Source: Prochilodus magdalenae (lineage: Eukaryota > Chordata > Actinopteri > Characiformes > Prochilodontidae). Taken from it: DNA of 64,000 bases. This document shows, piece after piece, positions 34,021 to 64,000 of this stretch (within the stretch, counting starts at the first letter, position 1; every line of letters starts with the position of its first letter). The notes beneath the pieces were generated by a model. The model saw only the letters and a program-made list of their open reading frames with translations. It did no database searches and was not told where the DNA came from. The position numbers and the translations under genes are program-made. The stretch lies in the NCBI GenBank assembly GCA_024036415.1, contig JAMWET010001643.1:62001-126000 (forward strand). Reading direction: 5' to 3'.

Positions 34021-35249
34021 GTGAGTGACGAAGGGGAGAAGCCGAGAGACACTGATGCCGTCAGAGCCAGTAGATGTATGAGGAAATTTACCCCGAGGAA
34101 AAATTCATGGGGTATCTAAAACTTAAATTCAGTGGGCTGGAGGTTGGAACGTGGCTCTGATGTCATCATAGTGATGCTCTCTGTACGTGCCTGTGTGAAT
34201 GGTGCCCAAGCTCACTACAGCAGTAGCGCTAGTTGCTTAGCATCTCCAGGTGTTTTGTGTTTTGGCATGTTCGTCAGCAGCTCAGCCGAGGTTTCTTAGC
34301 AGCAGTATAGAGTCACAGAGATGTGGGATGGATCCTTAAAGCTGGGCTGCCCAAACGAGGATCTATGCTGAGATTTGACCCCCTGGTTCGACCCTAGGGG
34401 TCCAGTGCTATCAGCCCATAGGAGCCCATGGAGATGTATATGTCTCACAAACCCTTAAAAAGTCTGGAAGGTTCCTTATACAGCTTTATCCCTTGATTGA
34501 ACTCATCCCCTAAGTCCCCTAAGTGACCTATACTGAACATGCCGGACCTAGTCACATGACCATCACATGGGACCTCATTTACTGAACGGTGATGTGATTG
34601 GCTAGTGCATGAGACCAAACCAGCTCAGTTTAAAGCTTGTGTGTTGAATCTATAAGGTCTGCTCTAAACACATGTAACAGCTGTAGTGCTTTAATAACAT
34701 GTTCTGTATCACGTAGTACCCATTCTGACCCCATATCTAGAACACAATGATCAGATACAAGTTACAGCATGGCTGCTGAGACGAATGTTACCAGTATTTT
34801 TAGCTTAAAATAGTTTCAGAAGACGCCATGTGACCTCGGTGTCACAGTAAGACTGACCTTTATAAGCTTCGAACTGATCCCTCATTATTCTCCTTTAGGG
34901 GAAACGGGGTCTGGGTCTTATAGGTTAAAGATGACTTTCATTAAAATTAATAATTGGCCTGATACTGTTAGTTAGTTGGTGTTCAGAGTTGTTTGAAGTG
35001 AAATGCGCATTGAGGTGAATCTTAGTAAGCCTCTAAAGGTAACCAAACAGAGTTCTGGCCTAAAGGTTATGAGTGTGCCTGATACGCCTGCTGAACAAGT
35101 GGTGTTCTGGGCAAGGTCTTGCTGGTCCTCCAGCACTAACCAGCATAAACCAGCGTGGACCGGCACGCTCTTTTAGCAGGGCCATTGTTTTACGATAGGC
35201 TGGAGATCAGAATAAAATTAGTTTATCAAAGTACATTAATGGTGGAGTT

Positions 35250-35337
35250 GGACAGAGTGGGACAGGGTGGGACAGGGTGGGACAGAGTGGGACAGGGTGG
35301 GACAGGGTGGGACAGGGTGGGACAGGGTGGGACAGAC
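35250..35337. repeat. 10-bp minisatellite (GGGACAGGGT)
   Basis: About nine tandem copies of TGGGACAGGG/TGGGACAGAG, nearly uniform. Located in vdac3 intron 1. Confidence 0.95.
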
Positions 35338-35879
35338 AGTGTTATAGGGTGAATTTGTACCCAAAGAAAGCCTATTATTTCACTGTACCTTTATCATCCA
35401 TTATATATACATTACATACACATACCCAGCAGGCCGCTGTAGTTCACTGGTGATTTGGGATGGTTAATAAAACAGCTATATACATTATTTCTCAGCATTC
35501 CACTCTGAATGGCTTTATTTGCATCTCAAATGTTTGAAACTTCTAAATTCCTCTTTTTGTTTCTGTTCTGGATGTATTTAGATTAAGTTTCTGCACAGCT
35601 TCTTTAAATGCTCTGTATGAATTGGCATACAGGATGCTATTTTAAACAAGTAAATACAGCGTCTCTGCTGTTCTGGTCATCTCAACATCGCTCTAGTGTT
35701 AATGTTTGAGTGTCTTGTGTAGATTTTCACCTTGTTTATTTGAGTTTTTATAAATTGGCACTGGCATTACTAACAATAAGGGACACATAAAGGACAGACT
35801 ACAGTCGGAATATCAGTAAAACTTTAAACTACAGGCTTTTAAAAACGTTAAGCCAATGAACTACACTACCAGTCGAAAC

Positions 35880-36170
35880 TTTAGAGACGCTCCTCATAGC
35901 AGGTTCTCCTTCTGTGTATCCTAAAGCTCTACTGTAGAATAAAAGTGAGGACACCAAACTATAAACTAGCCCACATGGAATTATACAGTCCACCTTAAAC
36001 CCCTCCAGAATGGAATTATACAGTTCACCTTAAACCCCTCCAGAATGGAATTATCCAGTCCACCTTAAAACCCTCCAGAGTGGAATTCTACAGTCCACCT
36101 TAACCCCCTCCATAGTGGAGCTGTACAGGAGGATGGAGCAGCTTCCTTACCCTGCAGTGGAGCTGATAGA
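35880..36170 (+). repeat. Interspersed repeat, copy 2 (inverted relative to 1-460)
   Basis: GCAGGTTCTCCTTCTGTGTATCC through several copies of TCCACCTTAAACCCCTCCAG to CCTGCAGTGGAGCTGATAG is the reverse complement of the left edge of the window. Confidence 0.75.
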
Positions 36171-37074
36171 ACAAGGTTTATTACTAAGCAGGTTTGGAGC
36201 GATTCTATTGGTCGGTCCATCATGAATATTCACTAACCTGAAAGGAGAACTAGAGCTTTTACACTGTGCAGAAAAAGAGATCAAAGTTTTTACACCACTA
36301 AATATATATTAGAGGTGGAGATATGGAGGAGTATCATACTGTGTACATCAGGAGTAGATGTGGTGGGTCAGGATATGGACTGGTTCAGACTCTAAGCAGG
36401 TGGAGCTGTTCAGTGTACGACTGTAGGGTCTATAAGACCACCAGCTACACCCGTATGACTGGTAGTGTATCTCTGAACATATAAAACCATATCGACTGAT
36501 CTTGTTGATTATCAAGATTTTTAGAATTCCATCAAGTTAGTATTGGTATTAATGACAAAGGTCATTGGTCCTGTTTTCATACTGGGGTTATAAAGAGAGA
36601 GGTCCAAGTGTTTGGCTCCTTTTGATCTCAGGCATGTTGATCAAGAAAGGTCAGCTCAGTTGCCCAACCGTGGAAAGTACAGACAAATTGCATGTGGGCT
36701 GTTGTGCTATTTTGAGGTCCGAGGCAGATCACATTTCAACCCAAAATGTTTGGGCACCCCTGCTTTAGAGGCTGGGTTTTCCTTTCTGCTTGTAGCTCCT
36801 GTTGAACACCAAACCCTGGGATTAAGCGAAACGGGAATGTGATTGATCACTTGGGCAAAGTCTACACTCTGTGAATCTGGGACTATATAGTAGATCAACC
36901 AAGGGTGTAGGCTTGGTCTCAACAGTGGGAGGCACACAACTACCAACCTCTTACCCCCACATCCAACAGCACCAACATTTAGGCTGCTGGTACTAGTTAG
37001 TTTAGTACCTATATATTCGACTCTGGCTGGTGAAGAAGAGCTCCTGATGAACAAAACGCATTGGCACTGACAGA

Positions 37075-37345
37075 ATTTGAGATTTGGGCCACACAGAGGA
37101 AATGATCCTCCACATTTAACCCACCCAGCAAAGTGAAACGCTGGTAAACACACACACTAGGGGGCAGTGAGCACACTTGCCTAGAGCGGTGGGCAGCCCT
37201 TTCCCTATTGCCTTGGGAGCATTTGCGGGTTGGGTGCCTTGCTGAAGGGCATAACAGCCATTACTGTTGGTTCAGGGAATCAAACCGACGACCCTCCAGT
37301 CACAAGGCTGGTTCCCTGACCTCCAGCCAGTGACTGCCCCCTCTC
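37075..37345 (+). repeat. Interspersed repeat family B, copy 2
   Basis: This is a more complete copy of the repeat at 24190-24360. The internal text AATCAAACCGACGACCCTCC is tRNA B-box-like, suggesting a SINE origin. It is located 430 bases upstream of vdac3 exon 2. Confidence 0.65.
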
Positions 37346-37778
37346 CAGCCCGTGACTGCCCCCTATATACTATAGCATGTGTGACATGTAATAACATACT
37401 GTTGTTTGGAAGTAAATTAAATATTTGCAGGTCATAACATACATCTTCAGGTAGCCCTCTCTTTTTTAGCCAATCAAATGTCAGCCCTCAATTGGCCATC
37501 TCGAAATTATGTAATTCTGATATATCTGATTTGACTTCACTCTAAAGAAAATCCAAACAAGTTGGTAGGGACAATTCGGTCCCCCTAAAATATACGTCGG
37601 GACATTTCCCTTACATCCATAGGCAAACCTACACCCATTAGATCAAAGCACCGTTATAGGTCCTGTAGCTGTAGCAGTCCCTCATTCACTGTAGCCTGAC
37701 ACCTGTAGGTGATGCGTCTGAGTGTTGGTGCTTTACTTACGTGTCCTGTTGCTTTGTCTCTTTCTCTCCTCAGCTAGC

Positions 37779-40700
37779 ATGGCAGTCCCTCCTGCATACT
37801 CGGATCTTGGCAAATCTGCCAAAGACATCTTCAGCAAGGGCTATGGTGAGTCCCGCAGCCACACAAACATCAGCACAGTCAGAAAAGGCTGTGGTGAAAT
37901 GTCCATTAGTCAGCTCGAACAGTGCAGTAGAGTAACACACTGCTTACTCAGAAGGCTCGGGGCTGCTCAGGCCGACTGAAGGACCAGTGGGCTGATTTAT
38001 ATAGCACTGGGGTATCTCTACAGTGGAGCGCTGCTGATGAGGCCTTGGCTCTATCCTCAAAGGGGCGCTCTCTAATTAGCTGATTTTTTGCCGTATAAAT
38101 AATTATCAGTATAAATTCTAGTGTATGTTGGTTTACAGGCCTGAAGTGGCCATATCATCTGATTAGCTGTCTTCCTGTCGTCACGGCTCAAACTCACTGC
38201 CGTCCTGCTCCTGTTGACCCATTATTTGTCTCCATAATGCATCCACTCAAACTCGGCTCCTAACAGTGACGGATGACCACTGAGAAAGTAATTGCGCTCA
38301 GCCAGATGTAGTAACTGTGGAATGTGCGGCTGAGAAAAGTCATTCTATGTGTTTTTACGTCAAAGGGTTTATAGACCTGTGAGATCACATGGGTTTACAC
38401 AGATCAGCCATAACATTAACCACCACCTCCCTGTATCTACACCCAGTGTCCATTTTACCAGCTCCCACTACTGTTCTTCAATGGTCAGGACCCCCACAGG
38501 ACCACCACAGAGCATGTACCATCTGGTTCCATTCACCACCACTGTGAACCAATCTGAGCCTTTCAGATCAAAGACCCATCTTAATTACAGCCTAACCTAC
38601 AGGACGTGTGGAATTCCCTTTGCAAAGTGTGTTTGCGGCCCTCCAGGGCCCGGGTGTCCTTTCTCACAACCTCGCTGGGATTATAGCATCTTGTGAACAA
38701 ACATGACCAGCCGACCTTGTGGATATGAACCATATCCGTATCTTTGCGGCTCGTGTATGAAGAGCGATATTCCCAGCGCTACTGTCCATTCATTCAACAT
38801 CCTTCTTCTCTCCCTCTGTCCTTCAGGCTTCGGAACGGTTAAACTGGACCTCAAGACCAAGTCCCAGAGTGGAGTCGTGAGTCACTTTCTCTCCTACTGG
38901 CTTCGATTTATATTTTTTTTAAATCAGATTTTGGAAAAGGCCAAACTCAGATGTTTTCCATTCATCTTGCGCTGCTCCAGACATGCAGTGGGTTATTTCG
39001 AGCAGGGCTCCGTGACTCATCCGCACTCGCCTGCGGCCTGGGCTGGGAGGCTGTAAGAATGTTTGTGTGAGAGTCTGAGCACATGGTGTAGCCTGGCTTA
39101 ACCGCACTTCTTGCCTATTCATGTTTTCACCGCTGCTTTCTCTCTGAATATCCGGATCAATATCATTCCCATGTCTGTTTTTGACTGTGTGGGTGAAATC
39201 TGGGCATGTGTGTCTTTATGTCCCCCCTATGTCCCACTAACTGTCCCTGTTTCTCTCTGCCTTCCTCCTGCTTGCTGTTTCCTGGACTGGGTCAGATGGT
39301 AAGAGTGTGTTTGCTCTCTGCTGTGTGAGTGTGTAAGCGAGGCCAGCTGTGAGAGGATCGTTTGTTTGTATACGGTGATAAATGTGGGTCGGTCTCAGAG
39401 GCCTTCCCCTCACAGTCTTCAGCTCAGCTCTCCTCCAGCTGGCCCAGTACTGATCGGATTCTGTTGTGGAGCCCTAGGTCTGTTAATGAAGGGTCGATTT
39501 ATTGTTTTGGAGCAGCCACACTGAACACACTGTGAAGTGTGCAGGCCAGGGTTGCATGAGCTGGAAAGTTGATTGTAACTTTTAAGAACAAAGACAAACC
39601 AGATGTTTTCATTCGTGCTTACTGCGAGCAGCGAAAGCCACACGGTGACCAGAGGTCAGTCATTACCAATAAGTGTCATGTGCTTGTTCCAGTGCAAAAC
39701 ATTAAACATGCAAAACTCACAAACCAAAATATGGGAATCAGTATCCATAATTCATGTGTTATTTAGGCTACTCCTGTTTAATTATTGATTTATTGTAGAC
39801 GTATAGCTTTCCACCACCGCTACCAATAGAATCAGAAATTAAAATTAATAGTAACAATGAAAATAATAACGCTGATATTCATTATAAATATAAAATTAAT
39901 AAGCAACGCTTTTTTTAAAAAAGGCTTCGTCAAAAAACATAGAACGACCATTAGCTATATAAAGCTCTAGGTTAAATAAACGGCAGATATATGGTGACAC
40001 TGCGCTGAGGAGTCTCTCAGACGGACGTGGGTTTGGAACCCAGTTGACTTTCTTACTGTAAAGCACTGTACGGTTTTCTACGTTCTCTTTTATGATGCAT
40101 GTTTATAATAAAGACTGACTGGATGATCTTTATCTGTAGGCCTAGACTAACGTTACACAGCTCACACGAGTTACAGTGATCAGAGAAAGCCAGCTGTACA
40201 CATGTACTGGGTTTGATGTTCTGAATGTTGGCTCCAGATCACTGGTGTAAATGATTTCAGCTTACTGACGTGTCTCCTTCTACTGCGTCCTGCGTCATCG
40301 ATGGCGTAGTCACCAGGAACTACACCTCTAACCAGAGGTTTATAGTTTACTGATGGCTATTCATTAGTTCATAAACATATTAAAATCATTAATAAGAAGA
40401 TACAACACACGAATAAGGGGACAACCGTGACAGTCATACGCGTCATATGGATGAGTCAGCCTTAATTATAAACTGCTTATTAAACGTTGTAATTTTATGA
40501 CATACTTTCTAATAACTAATTTTAAAATAATTAATAAATCCTTTATAGAGGTAGCCTTATTTTAAAGTAAAAAAGAATTTTATAATTCTAATAATTTATA
40601 ATAATTAATTTATATTTATTTTAATAATTTAAAATAAGTAGAGTATTACTATAGTACTAGTAGAGTTTACATACAACACACATACGGGGGGAAGAGTAAA

Positions 40701-43404
40701 TGAAAACAGACACGCTTCTATTTCATATTCCACGGAAATCGTCAGGTCTTCTCCGCAGGCCTGGAAGTTCCTAAAGGTTCCCGACCGAAAGCCCACATCT
40801 CTCTTATCTGTCTCTCTCCACTGGAGTCAGTTGCCTAACCACAGAAATGTCAGAGGTCTGACCTTAAGAACTGGGCCTAGACTTGTTTACACGACACCGT
40901 GACTTCTCCTCCATGGTTTTCCGTCTCCTCTCTCTTTCTTCTCACTCTTTCCCCTTCTTCCCCCATTCCAAACTGCCCATCATTACTCCACCATCTTCCA
41001 TCATCCACCTCTCTGTGTACGTGTGTAGGAGTTCTCCACTGGCGGATCCAGTAACACAGACACGGGGAAAGCTTCCGGTAATCTGGAGACGAAGTACAAG
41101 GTGAAGGAGCTGGGCCTGACCTTCAACCAGAAATGGAACACTGACAACACTCTGACTACCGAGGTCACCATGGAGGACCAGGTGAATGACTCCCGGAGAT
41201 CCGCTTATCCCAGCCGTGGCATGTGTAGAGATACCTATGCTCTTACACACTGTATGTGTTAATGTTCCTTCTGTCTGCGCAGCTCGCTAAGGGGGTGAAG
41301 CTGGGTCTGGACACCTCCTTCGTGCCCAACACTGGGTGAGCTGGCACACAGTTTACCACGGATGATCTCTGTAACCCGGATTGAACCTCCTCAGCATATC
41401 CTCCCTCTCGCTCTTTCCTCAGGAAGAAGAGCGCTAAACTGAAGACAGGCTACAAGCGCGACTACATGAACGTGGGCTGTGATATCGATTTCGACCTCGC
41501 CGGGCCCACCGTGCATGCTGCAGCAGTGCTTGGCTATGAGGGCTGGCTGGCTGGCTACCAGATGGCCTTCGACACTGCCAAGTCCAAACTGGCCCAGAAC
41601 AACTTTGCCCTGGGCTACAAGGCTGGCGATTTCCAGCTGCACACCAACGTGTGAGGAAACGCACCATGGGCTTTTGAACACAGACGTCAGACACCAGATG
41701 AATTACTAACCTATGTAATCGTTTATGTTGTCGGTTTTGCAGTAATGACGGCACAGAGTTTGGTGGCTCCATTTACCAGAAGGTTAACGACCAGTTGGAG
41801 ACAGCGGTGAATCTGGCCTGGACGGCTGGCAGCAATAACACACGCTTTGGCATCGCCACCAAGTACCAGCTTGACAAGGATGTGTCCATCTCGGTACGTC
41901 CTGAGCAAAACATTTACCCATAAGACATCCTGAACCACACATCAATAATGCATCCACCCGTACGTTATCTTTATAGCCTCGTTCAGGAGCTCGTAGGCTG
42001 GTGATGTCATTGTGCTTGTGCTCTTCTGCAGGCTAAAGTAAACAACGCCAGTCTGGTGGGAGTGGGATACACACAGGCTCTGCGGCCAGGTAACCTCACT
42101 GGGTCATTCTGTGACGTGTGCTTGTATAAGAGCTTGATGAGAGTTTTATTTTTGTCCTAATGATGATACACAAATTACCTTTTTATGGTATTAAGAAAAA
42201 GCTCATCAGACAAAACATGACCTACCAGCAGGTAGCACCTCCACCAGCACCGGTAACAGCTGGGACTGGATTGGGCATATACTGGACCAGGTTCTGGATG
42301 TAGCCACATCAGTGTTCAGACTCTCTCACATCAAAGACTCGGTCAGGTGGTCCAGATGTGGTGGATGCCTTCCCTGGCACAGTTCCGAGGAGAATTCCCT
42401 GTAGACTGGGATTGTATCCACTGCTGGTAGACCCGTATGACCGTACGCTTCCATACACCTGCAGATTCAGCTACTTCCTCACACTATGGTCTTTGGCCAC
42501 GCCCACATGCAGTCCCTCCTTTTAGCCAATCATTAACATCTGCTCTGGAGCCATTTTCCACACATGGAACGAGACATTCCCTGCACTGTAGCACCTCTTC
42601 CCAATCTATGGATCCCGTCACTCACACCCCGCAGGGGTTTAGAGCCCCCCATCCTCGCGCAGCGCCATCTGCAGGAGCCTGGAGTTACTACCACCTTAAA
42701 CACACGGGGACTCATTTTTTGTCTGGTGAGCTTTTTTTAATCAAGAGACGGATTTGCACCATCCTGTAACAGAGGGAATTCCTACACACTTCATTCGCTG
42801 AGATTCACTGAATTAACAATTTCAGTCATTCCGAACGGTTAGATGTGAAACGGTGTGTTGGAGAAAAGCTCGATGCTCTGTACAGTGGAAGAAGTCAGGG
42901 GAGGCGGTGGCTTTAACACAAATACAGGCATTTTATTCCATGTTTTATTGTACATTTTATTCTGTGTAGACATTTTTATAGACACTATCCAAAATGACCA
43001 GTGAATCAAGCATCTTCAATCTGGAATTTTACAGGAGAGGGCGAAAACGCTGCGTACAGTTAACATAGGTTTTCATTCCATGCAGTGTGACGCTGCTGTA
43101 CTCAAATTACACAGAAAAGTAAAAAACAGAAGAACAGAATTCCACATAACACAACGTCCACCTTTCATGTGTTTGCATATAAACTTCTTCATGGTCTGAA
43201 AGGATGTTTAATATGTCCAGTGGTAAAAGACAGAATAATGAAACACAAAATATTTACAATGTGTGCGATCAAACTCATCTCTCCTCTACAAAAACTACTT
43301 CTGATAATCAAGCCTTACAGTCTATATCAGGATAAAACGGGAAACTGTACGCCATCTGTCCTGCAACAGTGTGTGTGTGTGTGTGTCAGTTTGTGTGTGT
43401 GTGT

Positions 43405-43447
<43 letters not shown>

Positions 43448-43522
43448 AGTGTGTGTGTATGTCAGTGTGTGTGTGTGTGTGTGAGTGTGTATGTCAGTGT
43501 GTGTGTGTGTGTGTGTGTATGT

Positions 43523-43558
<36 letters not shown>

Positions 43559-43934
43559 CAGTGTGTGTGTGTGTGTGTGTGTGTGTATGTCAGTGTGTGT
43601 GTGTGTGTGTGTGTGTGTATGTCAGTGTGTGTGTGTGTGTGTGTGTGTATGTCAGTGTGTGTGTGTGTGTGTGTATGTCAGTGTGTGTGTGTGTGTGTGT
43701 GTGTATGTCAGTGTGTGTGTTGTAAGACAACCACACAATCTAATGCAGATTGATCTACACTCGTCTGCTCCTTGTCTCACTCTGTCCATTTCCCCCTCCG
43801 CCCTCGCTCCCCCCCCTCCCCCCTCTTCCTCTCTCTCTCCAGGTGTGAAACTCACTCTTTCAGCTCTGATCGATGCAAAGAACATCAACGCTGGTGGACA
43901 CAAAGTCGGCATGGGCTTCGAGCTGGAGGTGTAA
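37779..43934 (+). CDS. vdac3: Voltage-dependent anion channel 3
   Basis: VDAC3 is a 19-strand beta-barrel porin of the outer mitochondrial membrane. Coding exons are 37779-37845, 38827-38876, 41029-41181, 41283-41335, 41423-41650, 41743-41893, 42032-42089 and 43843-43934. They total 852 nt (283 residues, as in human). The optional ATG microexon is at 39296-39298. The N-terminal helix starts [20 protein letters not shown]. The eukaryotic porin signature region contains [20 protein letters not shown]. Residue 73 is Gln ([10 protein letters not shown]), the VDAC3 state where VDAC1 and VDAC2 carry Glu, and the ending [13 protein letters not shown] fits VDAC3. The canonical protein has a single cysteine (position 127), against six in human VDAC3. 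The last intron is dominated by a GT array that precedes a C/T-rich acceptor. The gene converges on ikbkb. Confidence 0.96.
38398..38525 (+). repeat. Foldback-element family scrap
   Basis: GATCAGCCATAACATTAACC, CCTCCCTGTATCTACACCCA and CTTCAATGGTCAGGACCCCC are the end segment of the foldback family, with an internal deletion. It is in vdac3 intron 2. Confidence 0.75.
39296..39298 (+). other. vdac3: vdac3 3-nt ATG microexon
   Basis: A long pyrimidine tract ends GGGTCAG, then ATG, then the donor GTAAGAG. It lies between exon 2 (ending at codon 39, phase 0) and exon 3 (starting GAG TTC, phase 0), so inclusion inserts one methionine after Val39. Mammalian VDAC3 has an alternatively spliced 3-base ATG exon at this very place. 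The sequence here has both splice sites and the same insertion point. Confidence 0.85.
42270..42700 (+). repeat. Interspersed repeat family C, copy 2
   Basis: This is the direct repeat of 31440-31885, located in the last vdac3 intron. Differences are scattered substitutions such as TATAGCCCCATCG versus TAGAGCCCCCCAT. Confidence 0.85.
43365..43722. repeat. Compound (GT)n array with GTATGTCA interruptions
   Basis: About 350 bases of (TG)n on the vdac3 strand. At irregular intervals there are TATGTCAG interruptions, about ten of them, giving a higher-order 24-34 base pattern. It lies about 120 bases upstream of the final vdac3 acceptor. Confidence 0.95.
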
Positions 43935-44052
43935 GGAGCGGAGCGAGCAGCGGGAAGACAGGAGGCACGGATGGAAACTTGAGACACCACTGACCACATG
44001 ACTCCCGGCGCCTGCAAGCGTACATGGACCCCTTTGCAACCTCCAGCCCCAT

Positions 44053-44058
44053 AATAAA
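44053..44058 (+). terminator. vdac3: vdac3 proximal polyadenylation signal
   Basis: AATAAA lies 119 bases after the stop codon. Confidence 0.75.
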
Positions 44059-44733
44059 CAGGAACTCTGGTCACGTGACCAGCGCTGTTCCTGCCTACGC
44101 CACTCATCACTCCCGTATCATAGCCCCGCAGCACGTCTGTAGACCAGGTCCACTCGAACGTCCCTATTAATTAGTTCTCGCTCTTCCTGATGGTTCTGCC
44201 GAGCCCCTGTAGGACTCTGGTATCTATATGTTCTTGTTTTCCGGTGCCCTGCGGAGTTATCCACACGCTGAGGGTATCTGTTGTATCTAGTACAGGTTCT
44301 GCTGTTTATGTTCTGGATGGAGGCTTCAGCTTTGTTCAGGCTCTCTGATTTTAGGCCTGCTTTTCTGATTTTCACTACACGGGGGGCAAACAGGTGGTCA
44401 CACAAGGCGTACTGGCGAATCAGTCAGGACAGAGGAACGTGTCGGGTGTGAAGCATCATCTCTGAGTTGCACTGGGCAGTTTAAGGGGAAAGTAAAGCCC
44501 CTGACCCCCACCCTCACCGCCCGGCCCCCGTTCCACTCCTGTCTGTACAATTCCTTTAGTTTTTTTGTGAATTCTATTGAATCCATTGATTTTCCTGGTC
44601 TGTGTTTTGGTAGAACTTCAAAGGGAGCATTTCTTCTGTGTTCTAGTATTTTCTTCCTTCAACACTCTCACCTGTTTACTCTGACTGTGCTGTGGTGGAT
44701 GACTACATTAAGAAACTGACGTTGTGGAACCCG

Positions 44734-44739
44734 AATAAA
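44734..44739 (+). terminator. vdac3: vdac3 distal polyadenylation signal
   Basis: AATAAA followed by GAGGAGTGATGG and a GT-rich stretch (CTCTGTGTTC) gives a possible 0.8-kb 3' UTR. The ikbkb signal lies about 730 bases further on the other strand. Confidence 0.65.
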
Positions 44740-44759
44740 GAGGAGTGATGGCTCAGTTG

Positions 44760-45470
44760 AAAATCTCTGTGTTCTTCTGGTTTAAATGAGTGTCGTTGAA
44801 CCTGCGGTTAGAACCAGACTCTGGACAGTCTGACACCAATACACATAAACTAAGGGTCAGAAATAAAAACTGATCGGCACCATGTACAAAACATAACTCG
44901 TCAGTTGATCATGTGACTTTACATACTATTCACATTCATATATACGGCACAAATAACAAACTGACCAAATGGAATGTGAAGGCAAGAGACACGTCTGCCT
45001 GCAATGTGTCAGTTTGTCCTGTAGGAGGCAGAAGAGCCTCACGGGTGACCCGGTAAACTGGGTGTTCAGTTCGGGTTCTGGAGGGTTTTTGGGCTGGGGT
45101 GTGCATTAAGTGGGGGGGGCTCGTTTACAGTGCAGCTGAGAGCCACAGTGAGGGTGAAAAAAAAAAAATTGTTAAATCAAGATAAAATAATGAAAATAAA
45201 ATATTTAAAATTTACAAGCATTTTTTTATATTCACAAACAAAAAATTAATAAAAACTAGATCTCCAAAATAAAGATAAAATAAAACAAAAAATAAAAAAA
45301 TTAAATATGTAGCTAAACATATACAATAAAAACATGTAAAATTGAATAGGATTTGAAAAAATTTAAATTGAAAAAGATTTTCAAAGTACAGATAAAATAA
45401 TAACAAAAGAAAAAAAACAACAACAATAAAAAACAACCCTAAAACATTTACAAACATCTAAAATAACAAA
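44760..45470. other. Intergenic between convergent vdac3 and ikbkb
   Basis: The right half (45150-45480) is strongly A-rich/AT-rich low-complexity sequence. It produces a meaningless hydrophobic ORF on the minus strand. No gene is seen. Confidence 0.6.
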
Positions 45471-45476
45471 TTTATT
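45471..45476 (-). terminator. ikbkb: ikbkb polyadenylation signal (candidate)
   Basis: TTTATT on the plus strand reads AATAAA on the gene strand, 217 bases after the ikbkb stop codon. Confidence 0.6.
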
Positions 45477-45692
45477 TAAAAATTTAAATTTAAATCAGAA
45501 ATAAGTGAGTGAAGCTGGTGCACAGTTTACCCAGCTCAGTAAAGACTCTGAGGACCGTGAGTAAAGTCAAATCAGCTGGGTAATAGTAAGTGGACCTCCA
45601 GAACCAGACCTGAAGACCCCAGAGGTTCACTCTCCTACCTTCACTATACTCACATTCATATATACTAAGGAGATATGAGAAAATGGGACATA

Positions 45693-64000
<18,308 letters not shown>

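Noticed and set aside
43169..43934. Cys/Val-rich 149-194-codon ORFs
   Set aside because: They are frames through the (GT)n array. The only real coding part is the last vdac3 exon from 43843.
45212..45457. Hydrophobic Phe/Leu/Ile-rich minus-strand ORF resembling a membrane protein
   Set aside because: It comes from AT-rich low-complexity sequence between two convergent genes. Its composition alone explains the hydrophobicity.

Overview
The window is vertebrate nuclear DNA, and the gene content points to a teleost fish. Genes are split by GT-AG introns, coding exons occupy a small fraction of the sequence, and the rest is dominated by di-/tetranucleotide arrays, minisatellites, Tc1/mariner relics, tRNA-type SINEs and foldback elements. 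Several interspersed repeats look like those common in otophysan fishes (characins, catfishes, electric fishes). That narrower placement is inference. There is no bacterial, phage or CRISPR content.

Six protein genes were reconstructed exon by exon. In every case the exon lengths sum to a whole number of codons. Left to right: rpl6 (+, coding 2695-4725) runs tail to tail into dynll1 (-, 6757-7191). A repeat-rich stretch (8.4-13.7 kb) follows, containing an 81-bp minisatellite and transposon debris. Next are polb (-, 14 coding exons, 13773-18762) and enkd1 (-, 7 coding exons, 20573-25859). The enkd1 promoter lies roughly head to head with vdac3 (+, non-coding exon near 27.98-28.05 kb, coding exons 37779-43934). 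vdac3 converges on ikbkb (-, 16 coding exons visible, 45693-63158), whose kinase N-lobe exons lie beyond the right edge.

The genes are not one pathway. They are a ribosomal protein, an LC8 dynein light chain, a base-excision-repair polymerase, a centriole/cilium microtubule protein, an outer-mitochondrial-membrane channel and the NF-kB-activating kinase IKK-beta. In mammals POLB, IKBKB and VDAC3 are also close neighbours, so this is largely an old syntenic block, with ENKD1 as a different neighbour from the human arrangement.

The observations most worth following up are: (1) an unannotated 94-nt exon inside vdac3 intron 1 (33927-34020), with a good start context and a splice donor, that joins in frame to vdac3 exon 2 and would add a Cys-rich N-terminus; (2) the 3-nt ATG microexon of vdac3 (39296-39298), as known in mammals; (3) a divergent NEMO-binding motif encoded by a 48-nt terminal coding exon of ikbkb; (4) a net +27-residue Ser/Lys-rich insertion between the kinase and ubiquitin-like domains of IKK-beta; (5) an ikbkb exon sandwiched between complementary (UG)n and (CA)n tracts, and a general habit of microsatellites abutting splice acceptors; (6) a 952-bp foldback element that would form a long dsRNA in ikbkb pre-mRNA; and (7) a 37-bp near-perfect hairpin in an enkd1 intron. 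I found no wholly new multi-gene system.
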